Notes: generated by a model not told the origin, from the sequence alone. Shown: positions 46,437-55,519, numbered from the stretch's first letter. The stretch is DNA of 64,000 nt from Campylobacter sp. MG1 (GCF_026616895.1 NZ_JANYME010000004.1:104489-168488), one strand, 5' to 3'. Numbers and translations are program-made.

Positions 46437-47549
46437 ATGGATTTTTTTAGACATTTTAATAATTCCTGTTCTAATAAAAGTTTAATGGAGCTTTTAGAAG
46501 AACATGGTTTTACTCGTCGTGATTTTTTGAAATGGTCTAGTGGAATGGCTACTATGCTAGGACTTGGAGCTACTTTTGCACCAAGTATTGCAAATGCTGT
46601 TGAAAATAATGCTAGTAACACCCCAGTAATTTGGCTTCATATGGCAGAATGTACAGGCTGTAGTGAGAGTTTATTAAGAAGCGATGCACCTACTATTGAT
46701 AGTTTGATATTTGATTATTTAAATATTGAATATCACGAAACTGTTATGGCAGCAAGTGGTCATCAAGCTGATGAGAATTTAGAAAACGCTATTAAAAAAC
46801 ACGCAGGAAAATATGTATTATTAGTAGAAGGTGCAGTTCCTGCAGGAAGCTCTAGTTTTTATCTAACTTTAGGTGCTAAAGGGCATACAGGCGAAGAAAT
46901 AGCAAAAAATGCCTGTGCTAATGCAGCTGCTATTTTAGCAATTGGAACTTGCTCAAGCTTTGGTGGTATTCAAGCAGCAGCACCAAATCCAACAAATGCA
47001 GTTCCGATTAGTAAAATTACAAATAAAAGCGTAATCAATGTCCCAGGTTGTCCGCCTAGTGAAAAAAATATCGTAGGTTCAATCTTACAAATATTATTAT
47101 TTGGAACAATGCCACTTGATAATTTTAATCGTCCAAAATGGGCATACGAGCATAGAATTCACGATTATTGTGAGCGTAGGGGACATTTTGATGCGGGTGA
47201 GTTTGTAGAAAGTTTTGGAGATGAAGGTGCAAAGAAAGGCTATTGTCTTTATAAAGTAGGATGCAAAGGTCCATATACATTTAATAATTGTGCTAAGCAA
47301 AGATTTAATCAGCACATAAATTGGCCTATTGGTGCAGGACATGGGTGTATAGGTTGCTCTGAGCCTGATTTTTGGGATAGTATGAGAACTTACGAAGAAC
47401 CTTTAAAATCACATTTATTTCAAAGCGTATTTAGCGGAATGGGTGCTGATGCTATGAGTGATAAAATAGGCATTGGTGTTTTAACTCTAACAGGAGTAGC
47501 TATTGCAGCCCATGCAAGTATTGCAGCTATTAAAAAAGACAAGGAATAA
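46437..47549 (+). CDS. hydA: [NiFe] hydrogenase small subunit
   Basis: Small subunit of the periplasmic uptake hydrogenase, 370 residues. The Tat signal is FTRRDFLKWSS. Fe-S cluster ligands follow in MAECTGCSES (proximal), GTCSSFGG, and VPGCPPSEKN; the distal and medial clusters use the HDYCERR, CNNC-like FNNCAKQRFN and HGCIGCSEP motifs. A C-terminal helix (IGIGVLTLTGVAIAAHA) anchors it in the membrane. Electrons from H2 pass to HydC. It is first in hydABCDE-hypF. Confidence 0.97.
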   Translation: MDFFRHFNNSCSNKSLMELLEEHGFTRRDFLKWSSGMATMLGLGATFAPSIANAVENNASNTPVIWLHMAECTGCSESLLRSDAPTIDSLIFDYLNIEYHETVMAASGHQADENLENAIKKHAGKYVLLVEGAVPAGSSSFYLTLGAKGHTGEEIAKNACANAAAILAIGTCSSFGGIQAAAPNPTNAVPISKITNKSVINVPGCPPSEKNIVGSILQILLFGTMPLDNFNRPKWAYEHRIHDYCERRGHFDAGEFVESFGDEGAKKGYCLYKVGCKGPYTFNNCAKQRFNQHINWPIGAGHGCIGCSEPDFWDSMRTYEEPLKSHLFQSVFSGMGADAMSDKIGIGVLTLTGVAIAAHASIAAIKKDKE

Positions 47550-47552
47550 AAA

Positions 47553-49259
47553 ATGCAAAAAATAGTAGTAGATCCAATTACAAGAATTGAAGGACATTTA
47601 AGAGTAGAAGTAATAGTTGATGATGCAAATGTAGTAACTGATGCTTATGCGGGTTCAACATTATGGCGTGGAATTGAAACTATTGTAAAAGGAAGAGACC
47701 CTAGAGATGTTGGCTTTATGACTCAAAGAATTTGTGGAGTTTGCACTTATTCGCATTATAGAGCAGGTATTGAAGCGGCTGAAAATGCTTTAGGTATAGT
47801 TCCACCAAAAAATGCAAAACTTACAAGAACATTAATGAATGCAGCTTTATATATGCACGATCATTGTGTGCATTTTTATCAATTACACGGGCTTGATTTT
47901 GTTGATGTAGTGAGTGCTTTAAGTGCTGATCCAGCAAAAGCTGAAGCTGAAGCTTTAAAATGGTGTGATAAGCCTTTAGTTTGTGGTGTAGGAGAACTTA
48001 AAGCAGTTCAAGAAAAATTAAAAACATTCGTAGATAAAGGAGAATTAGGAATATTTGCGAATGCTTATTGGGGACATAAAACTTATCGCTTTAGCCCAGA
48101 GCAAAACTTAGTAGCGTTAAGCCATTATTTAGAATGCTTAAAAGTGCAAAGAACAGCAGCACAATTAATGGCTATTTTTGGTGCAAAACAACCACACCCA
48201 CAAAGCTTAACCGTAGGTGGTGTAACTTGCGTTATGGATATACTTGACCCTGCTAGAATTGGCGAGTATAAAACTAAATTCTTAGAAATTAGCGATTTTA
48301 TTCATCGTGCTTATTTGGCTGATATTAAGATGGCTGCAGCTGTTTATAAAAATGAGCCAAGTGTAATGAATGATGTTGGTGTTGATAATTTTATGTGTGC
48401 TGATGAGTTTTATTTAGGAGATGATTATTTATTTAAAGGTGGAATTGTAACTAATATGCTAAGCAATCCTGTATTAGGTGCTATTGATGAGAGCAAAATC
48501 ACAGAAGAAGCAACAAGGTCTTGGTATAAAAACGATAAAGCATTACACCCTTATGATGGCGAACAAGAGCCAAATTATACAGGTCTAAAAGATGAAAAAA
48601 CTCTAAACGCTAAAGGCGAATTAGAAGATTCTAAAGTATTTGATATGAATGGAAAATATAGCTGGATTAAAGCTCCAAGATATGATAATTTACCTGTTCA
48701 AGTAGGACCACTTGCTACTATAGTTGTAAATTATTTAGCTAAAAATCCAATCGTTACAAAAGAAGTTGATGCTTTATTAGCTGAATTAAATATTGAGCTT
48801 AAAGACTTACTTAGCACTTTAGGAAGAACTGCAGCAAGAATGATTGAAGCAAAAATAATAAGCGAACACGCACTTAAAGCTCTTGATAATTTAGTTGAAA
48901 ATCTAAAAGTAGATCAAAGCACTTGCGCTCCATATAAAATAGATAATTCTAAAGAATACAAAGGTCGCTTTATAGGTAATGCTCCTAGGGGAATGCTAAG
49001 TCATTGGATTAGAATTAAAGATGGTATAGTGCAAAATTATCAAGCAGTAGTTCCATCTACTTGGAATGCAAGTCCAAAAGATGCAAATGGTAAAATGGGA
49101 ACTTATGAAGCTTGTTTAATTGGTCTAAAGATTGAAGATTTAACCAAGCCACTTGAAATTATTAGAAAAATCCATTCGTATGACCCTTGCATTGCTTGTG
49201 CTGTGCATGTATTAGATAAAAAAGGCAATAAGTTAGGCGAATATAAAGTAGGAGTTTGA
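47553..49259 (+). CDS. hydB: [NiFe] hydrogenase large subunit
   Basis: A 568-residue catalytic subunit. The Ni-Fe ligands are the N-terminal RICGVC (Cys61 and Cys64) and the C-terminal DPCIACAVH (Cys546 and Cys549). The last 16 residues after His552 are removed by the HydD protease in maturation. The N-terminus VVDPITRIEGHLRVEV is classical. No signal peptide, since it is exported with HydA by the Tat system. Three bases after hydA. Confidence 0.97.
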   Translation: MQKIVVDPITRIEGHLRVEVIVDDANVVTDAYAGSTLWRGIETIVKGRDPRDVGFMTQRICGVCTYSHYRAGIEAAENALGIVPPKNAKLTRTLMNAALYMHDHCVHFYQLHGLDFVDVVSALSADPAKAEAEALKWCDKPLVCGVGELKAVQEKLKTFVDKGELGIFANAYWGHKTYRFSPEQNLVALSHYLECLKVQRTAAQLMAIFGAKQPHPQSLTVGGVTCVMDILDPARIGEYKTKFLEISDFIHRAYLADIKMAAAVYKNEPSVMNDVGVDNFMCADEFYLGDDYLFKGGIVTNMLSNPVLGAIDESKITEEATRSWYKNDKALHPYDGEQEPNYTGLKDEKTLNAKGELEDSKVFDMNGKYSWIKAPRYDNLPVQVGPLATIVVNYLAKNPIVTKEVDALLAELNIELKDLLSTLGRTAARMIEAKIISEHALKALDNLVENLKVDQSTCAPYKIDNSKEYKGRFIGNAPRGMLSHWIRIKDGIVQNYQAVVPSTWNASPKDANGKMGTYEACLIGLKIEDLTKPLEIIRKIHSYDPCIACAVHVLDKKGNKLGEYKVGV

Positions 49260-49260
49260 T

Positions 49261-49908
49261 ATGAAACATTATGAGTTTTCAATAGGGCTTAGAGCAACTC
49301 ATTGGCTAAGAGCATTTGCTATTTTAGCCCTTTGTATAAGTGGCTTTTATATTGCTAGTGTGTTTATTGCACCTGATAAATCAACCGAGCCAAATCTATT
49401 TATGCAGGCTAAATTTCGTTTCGTGCATAATGTAGCTGGGTTTGTTTTATTAGCTTGTTTTATTTTTAAACTTTATCTTTTTATATTTGATAAGCTTAGC
49501 AAAAAAGAAAGAGTTAGTATTAAAGATTGCTTTAGTTTAAGAGTATGGATAGAGCAAATTAAGTTTTATTTGTTTTTAGGAAAACACCCGTATTTAAAAG
49601 GTGTATATAATCCACTTCAATTTGTGAGTTATTTTTTCTTTTATATTGTTTTAGCATTATTAATAATCACAGGTTTTGTGTTATATATTAATGTTTATCA
49701 CGAGGGTTTTGCTGGTGCAATAACTCCTTTTGTTAAACCATTTGAAGCAATATTTGGCGGACTTGCAAATATTAGGATAATTCATCATATTTTAACTTGG
49801 GTTACTATGATTTTTGTTGGTGTTCATATTTATATGGCAGTGTTTAATGCAATTAAAGGTAAAGATGGTGCAATGGACGCTATTTTTAGTGGATATAAAT
49901 ACAAATGA
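49261..49908 (+). CDS. hydC: hydrogenase cytochrome b subunit
   Basis: A 215-residue membrane diheme cytochrome b with four helices. His residues in RATHWLRAFAILAL, RFVHNVAGFVLL and RIIHHILTWVTM ... VHIYMAVFNAI are the heme ligands of the HydC/HyaC family. It transfers electrons from HydA to the menaquinone pool. It starts one base after hydB and overlaps hydD by 4 bases. Confidence 0.95.
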   Translation: MKHYEFSIGLRATHWLRAFAILALCISGFYIASVFIAPDKSTEPNLFMQAKFRFVHNVAGFVLLACFIFKLYLFIFDKLSKKERVSIKDCFSLRVWIEQIKFYLFLGKHPYLKGVYNPLQFVSYFFFYIVLALLIITGFVLYINVYHEGFAGAITPFVKPFEAIFGGLANIRIIHHILTWVTMIFVGVHIYMAVFNAIKGKDGAMDAIFSGYKYK

Positions 49909-50477
49909 GAGTTTTAGTCCTAGGAATTGGAAATATTTTAATAGGAGATGAAGGAGCTGGAGTTATTTTTCTTGAGTATTTTAGGAAAAACCTAGCTCCT
50001 AATATTTATATTAAAGAAGAATTTAAAAATCAAGATTTGCATCAATTGGTATTCTTAGATGGTGGGACGATGGCTATGAATTTAGCTCATATAATTGCTG
50101 ATTTTGATAAGGTTTATGTGATTGATTGTATAAATGCTGATGATTTAGAAGTGGGCGATGTTGTGTTTTTTGACTATGACAAAGTGCCAAGTAATATAAA
50201 TTATCAAGGAAGTGCTCACGAACTTGAAATGCAAATGATGCTTAATTTTATGAGTTTAGTAGGTGATTTGCCAGCTTGCAAAATATTAGGTATTGTGCCT
50301 AAAAGACTTGAACCTATGAAAATATCTTTAAGCGATGAGGTTAAAAAATCTTTTGCTTTAATGCAAAAATGTCTTTTAGAAGAGCTTAAACAAGATGGAT
50401 TTTTGTTAGAATTTAAAAATGATTTTAGTATAGAACAAGCGATAGAAAATTATAGGAATTTAAGCAGTGTTAATTAG
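49905..50477 (+). CDS. hydD: hydrogenase maturation protease HydD
   Basis: A 190-residue endopeptidase of the HyaD/HybD family that cleaves the HydB C-terminus after Ni insertion. MRVLVLGIGNILIGDEGAGV carries the GDEG motif with a Ni-sensing acidic residue; LVFLDGGTMAMNLAHII and YVIDCINADDLEVGDVVFF follow. Normal length. It overlaps hydE by 11 bases. Confidence 0.95.
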   Translation: MRVLVLGIGNILIGDEGAGVIFLEYFRKNLAPNIYIKEEFKNQDLHQLVFLDGGTMAMNLAHIIADFDKVYVIDCINADDLEVGDVVFFDYDKVPSNINYQGSAHELEMQMMLNFMSLVGDLPACKILGIVPKRLEPMKISLSDEVKKSFALMQKCLLEELKQDGFLLEFKNDFSIEQAIENYRNLSSVN

Positions 50478-51609
50478 ATATGATTTCAAAATAAAATTAA
50501 AAGATTTCGGATTATTTTTATTAAAAATTGCCAAGATAAATAATGTAAATTATAAGCTTTATTATGAAGATGATGAGTTTTCTTTAGTTATAGATGATAA
50601 TGAAGATAAGGTTTTAGCCTTTAATGAATATTTTAAAAAAATACCTTATTTTTTATTTTTAGAAGATTTTAAAATAGAGCTAGAAAATACACAAAAAACA
50701 AAAGAATTTGAAATTGAAATTCCAAGATTGCCTTTAAACTTATGTGATGAAGTTTTTGATGATTTAGGTTTAAATGAGTTAGATTATACTAAAACAACAA
50801 AAAGTGATTTTGTAATAATTGCTAATTATGAATTATTACAAAAGGCTTTTATTTGTGATAAAAATACTCAAATTTTACTTAATGCTTATGAAAAACCATT
50901 TGTGAAATTAGCTTTAAAACCACTTTATAAAAAAGCACATAATTTAGGAGATTTTTTATATGTATCATTTGCTAATAGCAAAAAGCTTTTTAATGAGTTA
51001 AAAAATGCAGATGAGCTTTATTTTGTAAAAAAGCCTAAAGATTTATTATTAATAGCTCCTTTTGCTGATACATTTTGTGTAATTAATAATCCGTATTCAA
51101 ATCAATTATCAACTGCTTTTAATATTGATAAATTAAGCTTTAATGTCCCTAAAAATAAAGATGAATTAATAAAATTATTACTTAGCTTAGAACAAGGCGA
51201 AAAATTATTAAAAAATTATCAAAAAAAGTTCATTTTAAATGAGTTTAGTTTAGAAAATAAAAATATATTTTCATTAATAAAATTAGCAGATATTTTGCTA
51301 GATTCTGATATTTTAAAAGTAGTGCCAAATACTTATACAAAGGGAGTTAGAATTGATTGTGAGATTAATGAAGATGGCTTAAATGTAGCTAAGTTTATCT
51401 CATCAATTATGAGCTTTAGATTAGCAAATGCAGCTTTAATAGAAGTTGGTGTTTTTGAAGCACTTGTTTTAATGATAGGAAAACTTAATGAAAACGAGCG
51501 TGAGATTTGCTCAAAGCTTATGAATTATCAGAGTTTTTTAAATTACAATGCGTTTTTAAACAAGCAATTTAAGTTCAGTAAATGGGCTAATTGTGAGTGT
51601 TTTAATTAA
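50467..51609 (+). CDS. hydrogenase operon protein HydE-like
   Basis: A 380-residue Leu/Lys/Asn-rich protein without recognisable enzyme motifs, overlapping hydD by 11 bases and hypF by 17. Helicobacter and Wolinella hydrogenase operons have a gene of similar size (hydE) at this place, needed for hydrogenase activity; the match here is by position and size. DFVIIANYELLQKAFICDK and KVVPNTYTKGVRID are conserved-looking blocks. It has no signal peptide. A maturation role is inference. Confidence 0.75.
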   Translation: MLIRYDFKIKLKDFGLFLLKIAKINNVNYKLYYEDDEFSLVIDDNEDKVLAFNEYFKKIPYFLFLEDFKIELENTQKTKEFEIEIPRLPLNLCDEVFDDLGLNELDYTKTTKSDFVIIANYELLQKAFICDKNTQILLNAYEKPFVKLALKPLYKKAHNLGDFLYVSFANSKKLFNELKNADELYFVKKPKDLLLIAPFADTFCVINNPYSNQLSTAFNIDKLSFNVPKNKDELIKLLLSLEQGEKLLKNYQKKFILNEFSLENKNIFSLIKLADILLDSDILKVVPNTYTKGVRIDCEINEDGLNVAKFISSIMSFRLANAALIEVGVFEALVLMIGKLNENEREICSKLMNYQSFLNYNAFLNKQFKFSKWANCECFN

Positions 51610-53713
51610 GCTTAGTGGCAGGGTGCAAGGAGTTGGATTTCGCCCTGAAGTTTGCAAATTAGCCAAAGCAAAAAAGCTAAATGGCTATATCTTAAATGAT
51701 ACTTTAGGAGTTAGCTTAGCACTTGATTGTGATGAAAAAATAGCAAAAGTTTTTATAAAAGACTTAAAACAAATTCTTAAAAAAAATCGTCCATTAGCAA
51801 GTATAGAAAAAGTAAAAATAATTAAAACAAATGAAACTTATAATGATTTTGTTATTAAAAAACCAAGCAAAGATAAGCGTAATCTTGCAGTGATTTTGCC
51901 TGATTTCGCTCCTTGTAAAGATTGTATAAAAGAGCTTAATAATCCTAAATTAAAAAGAAGATTTAATCACGCCTTTATAAATTGCACTAATTGTGGCACT
52001 AGATTTAGTGTAATTTCTAAAATCCCTTACGATAGAACAAATACTTCTATGAGTGTTTTTAAAATGTGTAAAAATTGCGATAGTGAATATAATAATCTTA
52101 ATGATAGGAGATTTTACGCAGAGCCTATTGCTTGTAATGATTGTGGGGCTAAGCTTAATTTTGATTTAGCAAAGGCTGTTAAATATCTAAAAGCTGGAAA
52201 AATAGTAGCTTTAAAAGGCGTTGGTGGGTTTAATTTATTATGCAATGCTAATGATTTTAATGCGGTAAATAAATTAAGAATGCTAAAAAATAGAGCTTTA
52301 AAACCACTTGCAATAATGGTTAAAGATATAAAAATGGCAAAAAAATATGCTAGTTTTACTAAGTTTGAAGAGCGTATTTTAAAGAGCAAAGAGCGACCTA
52401 TATTGCTACTAAAAAGCCTTAATCAGAGTGCTTTTAATATACATTTTGATTTTAAAAATATCGGAGTGTTTTTGCCAAGCGCTCCGATATTTCATATATT
52501 ATTTAAAGAGCTTGATTTTGCAATAGTAGCTACAAGTGCAAACAAAAGTGGCGAGATGATTTATTCTAAAAAAAGTGATTTTAAGATTTTAAAACCTGAT
52601 TTAATAATAAATCATAATAGAAAAATAATTAATAAAATTGATGATAGTGTAGGGCAAGTTGTAGCCAATAAATACCATCATTTAAGAAGTGCTAGGGGCT
52701 TTAGACCTTTTTATTACGAGCATAAAATTAAAAAAAATATAAATATCCTAGCTCTTGGAATGGAAGAAAAAAACGAGTTTTTAATATACATAAACGGGCT
52801 TTGTATTAATTCGCCTTATATTGGGGATTTAAAGGATATTAGTGTTTATAATCATTTTGTAAAAACTCTAAGATTTTTTGTGAAAAATTATAAGATTAAA
52901 TTTGATTATGTTTTGTGTGATTTACACCCACATTTCATTCATAGCGAAAAAATCACAAAAGAATTTGAAATAGGAATTAGCAAAAAGACAAAGATTATAA
53001 AAATCTACCATCACGCAGCCCATGCGATGAGTATTGGACTAAGAAATATTAGAGCCTTTTGTTTTGATGGCACAGGATATAAAAATAATCATCATATAAG
53101 TGGTGGCGAAGTGCTAGATATTACTAAAAACACTATAAATACAGCTTTTTGTTTTGATGAGTTTAAGCTAGTTAATGTAAAAAATAATGAACTATTAGCT
53201 TATAGTATTTTAAAAAAATATGAAATTCCGTGTGAAACTAATCTAAATTATGATATAGCATTGCAAAATTGCACTATAAATACTAGCTCATTAGGTAGAA
53301 TTATTGATGCTTTTGCCTTTTTAGTTTTAGGGGTCAAAAAAAACGAATTTGAAGCACATTCAGGAATGCTTATTGAGAGCTTTTATGATGAAAATATCAA
53401 AGATATTTACAAAATTGAGTTTAAAAATAATAAGATTATTTATAAGGATATTTTTGCAACTTGCTTAAATGAAAGCAAGGTTTTAGCTTGTTCAAAATTT
53501 ATTAATACCATTGTTTATATTGTTAAGTTTTTAAGCCCTAATAAAAAAGCGATTTTAAGTGGCGGGGTGTTTTGTAATAAAAGCATTTTAAATCTTTTGC
53601 TAAATGATAAAGAATACAAATTCTATACTCCAAAAAACGAAGCGATAAACGATGGCTGCATAGCTTTAGGGCAGTTAAACTATTTCTTAAACAATATGGA
53701 ATTTAAGGATTAA
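51593..53713 (+). CDS. hypF: carbamoyltransferase HypF
   Basis: A 706-residue maturation protein that makes the CN ligands of [NiFe] hydrogenase from carbamoyl phosphate. The N-terminal acylphosphatase domain is KLSGRVQGVGFRPEV. Two zinc fingers follow (CKDCIKEL with CTNCGTRF, and CKNCDSEY with CNDCGAKL), then a YrdC domain (LKGVGGFNLLCNA) and a Kae1/O-carbamoyltransferase domain with YHHAAHAMSIG and ILSGGVFCNKS. The start is a GTG at 51593. Other hyp genes are not adjacent. Confidence 0.95.
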   Translation: MSVLIKLSGRVQGVGFRPEVCKLAKAKKLNGYILNDTLGVSLALDCDEKIAKVFIKDLKQILKKNRPLASIEKVKIIKTNETYNDFVIKKPSKDKRNLAVILPDFAPCKDCIKELNNPKLKRRFNHAFINCTNCGTRFSVISKIPYDRTNTSMSVFKMCKNCDSEYNNLNDRRFYAEPIACNDCGAKLNFDLAKAVKYLKAGKIVALKGVGGFNLLCNANDFNAVNKLRMLKNRALKPLAIMVKDIKMAKKYASFTKFEERILKSKERPILLLKSLNQSAFNIHFDFKNIGVFLPSAPIFHILFKELDFAIVATSANKSGEMIYSKKSDFKILKPDLIINHNRKIINKIDDSVGQVVANKYHHLRSARGFRPFYYEHKIKKNINILALGMEEKNEFLIYINGLCINSPYIGDLKDISVYNHFVKTLRFFVKNYKIKFDYVLCDLHPHFIHSEKITKEFEIGISKKTKIIKIYHHAAHAMSIGLRNIRAFCFDGTGYKNNHHISGGEVLDITKNTINTAFCFDEFKLVNVKNNELLAYSILKKYEIPCETNLNYDIALQNCTINTSSLGRIIDAFAFLVLGVKKNEFEAHSGMLIESFYDENIKDIYKIEFKNNKIIYKDIFATCLNESKVLACSKFINTIVYIVKFLSPNKKAILSGGVFCNKSILNLLLNDKEYKFYTPKNEAINDGCIALGQLNYFLNNMEFKD

Positions 53714-53759
53714 TTTATTATTTATTGTTAAAATCTAGCCTTTTTTTCAAGGAGAGAAT

Positions 53760-54167
53760 ATGAAAATATTACAAGAATTTAAAACATTTGCAATGCGTGG
53801 AAATGTTGTAGATTTAGCTGTGGGTGTGGTTATAGGAACTGCTTTTGGTAAGATTGTAAGCTCACTTGTGGCTGATATTATTATGCCTATTGTTGGAGTT
53901 TTAACAGGCGGAGTTGATTTTAGTGATTTAAAATTGGTTATTAAAGAAGGTGCTAAAGAAGCTGAAAATGTAACCGTTAATTATGGTTTATTTATTCAAA
54001 ATATAGTTGATTTTTTAATCATTGCGTTTTCAATTTTCGTTGTTGTAAAGTTAATCAATAAGCTTAAAAAAGCAGAAAAAGAAGAAGAAAAACCAGCTCC
54101 TGCTCCAGCTCCAAGCGAAGATATAGTGCTGCTAACAGAAATCAGAGATTTATTAAAAAATAAATAA
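53760..54167 (+). CDS. mscL: large-conductance mechanosensitive channel MscL
   Basis: A 135-residue pentameric osmotic safety valve. [20 protein letters not shown] is the pore helix with small residues ([11 protein letters not shown]); a second helix [20 protein letters not shown] and a C-terminal amphipathic helix with [10 protein letters not shown] linker follow. AAGGAGAGAAT precedes the ATG. A terminator follows it. Confidence 0.96.
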   Translation: MKILQEFKTFAMRGNVVDLAVGVVIGTAFGKIVSSLVADIIMPIVGVLTGGVDFSDLKLVIKEGAKEAENVTVNYGLFIQNIVDFLIIAFSIFVVVKLINKLKKAEKEEEKPAPAPAPSEDIVLLTEIRDLLKNK

Positions 54168-54171
54168 TCTT

Positions 54172-54197
54172 AAGCTAATCTTAATGATTAGCTTTTT
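54172..54197 (+). terminator. rho-independent terminator of mscL
   Basis: Nine-bp arms AAGCTAATC / GATTAGCTT with a five-base loop and a T tail, directly after the mscL stop. Confidence 0.8.
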
Positions 54198-54753
54198 ACA
54201 TTTTATTTTCTTCATTTTTCTTTTTAATTTCATCTATGCTATTTACAATTATTGCGATGATTAGGTTCATTATGATAAAGGTGCAAATTAGTATAAAAGA
54301 TACAAAAATCACCCAAGCATAAGGATAAACTCCCATAGCTTCTTTTACGATAGCAGAACCTCCATCAAGCGTCATAATGGTAAAAAGAGTAAAAAAGCAA
54401 TCCCCTAAAGTACCAAAATGCTCATTCATACTAGTAGCAAATAGACTACAACAAAGCACCCCATAAATGTAGTAAAACAGTAGCAAAAGCATAACAATAC
54501 TAATGATTTGTGGTACAGCAAAAAGCATAGTAGAGTATACAAATCTCATAGATGGCACCACACGAAGAAGCCTTAACACTCTAAACACCCTAAACGCTCT
54601 AAGCACCACAAAATCATAGCTTATATAAGCACTAATAATCACTATAAACAAATCATAAATATTCCAACCCTTTTCACTACTTGTAAAAAAACTCAGCCTA
54701 AAAGCATAAAGATTTAAAATACTTTCAACGATAAAAATCCAAAGACATATCAT
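54196..54753 (-). CDS. voltage-gated ion channel (bacterial NaV-like), 5' end broken or frameshifted
   Basis: From its first ATG (54753) it encodes 185 residues, covering S2 to S6 of a single-domain voltage-gated cation channel. S4 has five Arg at every third residue (R52, R55, R58, R61, R64), S5 and S6 flank a pore loop with filter TLDGGSA (128-134), and S6 ends IVNSIDEIKK. Upstream, the same frame keeps coding for a credible S1 (LGIILIIVFNSITLGF) back to a stop near 54930 but has no ATG, GTG or TTG. An ATG at 54950 in another frame would join if the A6T6 tract at 54914-54925 had one more T. The gene is either a pseudogene, phase-variable, or a sequencing artefact. Confidence 0.7.
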   Translation of the reverse strand: MICLWIFIVESILNLYAFRLSFFTSSEKGWNIYDLFIVIISAYISYDFVVLRAFRVFRVLRLLRVVPSMRFVYSTMLFAVPQIISIVMLLLLFYYIYGVLCCSLFATSMNEHFGTLGDCFFTLFTIMTLDGGSAIVKEAMGVYPYAWVIFVSFILICTFIIMNLIIAIIVNSIDEIKKKNEENKM

Positions 54754-54913
54754 ATCTACATAATAAAAAAAGCTAGAAAACTTCTCACTAAACTCACTTG
54801 AAGTTGCAAATCCTAGCGTGATAGAGTTAAAGACTATTATTAGGATGATGCCTAGTTTGTAAGTCTGTGAACGGAAAAAAATTTTGAAATAATTTTTGCG
54901 TAAAAGTCCTTTG

Positions 54914-54925
54914 AAAAAATTTTTT
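54914..54925. repeat. A6T6 homopolymer tract, candidate frameshift point
   Basis: On the + strand GAAAAAATTTTTTG. Adding one base to this tract would fuse the ATG at 54950 (minus strand) to the ion-channel reading frame, giving about 251 residues, the usual size. Confidence 0.45.
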
Positions 54926-54942
54926 GTATTTTAATATATTTA

Positions 54943-54976
54943 AAAGACATAGTGTGTTTTTTGCTGATGGTATCAT
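54943..54976 (+). promoter_or_regulatory. shared operator/promoter module, copy 0
   Basis: AAAGACA, then a degenerate right arm TGTTTTT, then the extended -10 TGG-TATCAT at 54968-54976. From AAAGACA to TATCAT is 28 bases, the same as in copies upstream of three repeat-protein genes. It drives the Cys/His-rich gene pair and overlaps the possible 5' end of the divergent ion channel gene. A further inverted repeat (CTTGTTT-A-AAACAAG, 54984-54998) lies in the leader. Confidence 0.5.
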
Positions 54977-55021
54977 TTCAATACTTGTTTAAAACAAGAA
55001 ATTATTTTTTAAGGAGATGTT

Positions 55022-55222
55022 ATGGGATACATTTGTTCTTATTGTGGATATAAAAATCCTAGTGCTTATGGTGGAAGTTGCAGTTATAGTCCAAGTAAAA
55101 CTCATATTTATATAAATGAGAGTTCTAGTGGGTATATTTGTTGTTTTTGTGGATTAGTAAGCTCACAAGCTGCTGGTAATTCTTGCAATAAAAGTCCGTA
55201 TAAAAATCACGAGTATATGTAA
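55022..55222 (+). CDS. Cys/His-rich zinc-ribbon-like small protein, two repeats
   Basis: Sixty-six residues with two copies of the unit C-x2-C-G ... C-x-x-S-P-x3-H: CSYCGYKNPSAYGGSC ... SYSPSKTHIY, and CCFCGLVSSQAAGNSC ... NKSPYKNHEYM. The Cys-Cys-Cys-His spacing suggests each unit binds one zinc. No signal peptide. AAGGAGATGTT precedes the ATG. The stop overlaps the next gene's ATG by one base, so the pair is translationally coupled. I do not recognise the family by name. The promoter module is shared with the repeat-protein genes downstream. Confidence 0.75.
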   Translation: MGYICSYCGYKNPSAYGGSCSYSPSKTHIYINESSSGYICCFCGLVSSQAAGNSCNKSPYKNHEYM

Positions 55223-55479
55223 TGTCTAAATGCAAATATTGTGGTTCTAGTAGTTATGGTGGATGTAGTTATAGCCCACACAAAAAGCACGAGCATATAG
55301 CAGATGGTAGTTCTGTTTGTAGATATTGTGGATTAAATACGTTTGGTGGATGTAGTTATAGCCCGCATGGAAAACATGAGCATTTTAAAGTTTCAAATTC
55401 TAGTGTTTGTAGATATTGTGGATTAAATACGTTTGGTGGATGTAGTTATAGCCCACATGGAAAACACGAACATTGTTAA
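55222..55479 (+). CDS. Cys/His-rich zinc-ribbon-like small protein, three repeats
   Basis: Eighty-five residues, three copies of the same unit: CKYCGSSSYGGCSYSPHKKH, then CRYCGLNTFGGCSYSPHGKH twice. The last two copies are nearly identical in DNA (period 90 bp, copies at about 55315 and 55405), so they are a recent tandem duplication. Each unit offers three Cys and the His-rich KHEH end. It is coupled to the upstream gene and followed by a perfect palindrome. Function unknown; a zinc-dependent binding or regulatory role is inference. Confidence 0.75.
   Translation: MSKCKYCGSSSYGGCSYSPHKKHEHIADGSSVCRYCGLNTFGGCSYSPHGKHEHFKVSNSSVCRYCGLNTFGGCSYSPHGKHEHC
55315..55471 (+). repeat. 90-bp-period tandem repeat inside the Cys/His-rich gene
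   Basis: Two near-identical copies starting at 55315 and 55405, each encoding VCRYCGLNTFGGCSYSPHGK and the KHEH end, differing by a few silent changes. Confidence 0.8.
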
Positions 55480-55485
55480 AATTTA

Positions 55486-55515
55486 AATTTCGTATGTTTT
55501 AAAACATACGAAATT
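55486..55515. terminator. perfect 30-bp palindrome after the Cys/His-rich pair
   Basis: AATTTCGTATGTTTT directly followed by its reverse complement (55501-55515). It starts 7 bases after the stop. It shares the AATTTCGT stem end with the hairpins after the repeat-protein genes. Probably a terminator, although the 3' T-tract is weak. Confidence 0.6.
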
Positions 55516-55519
55516 ATTT

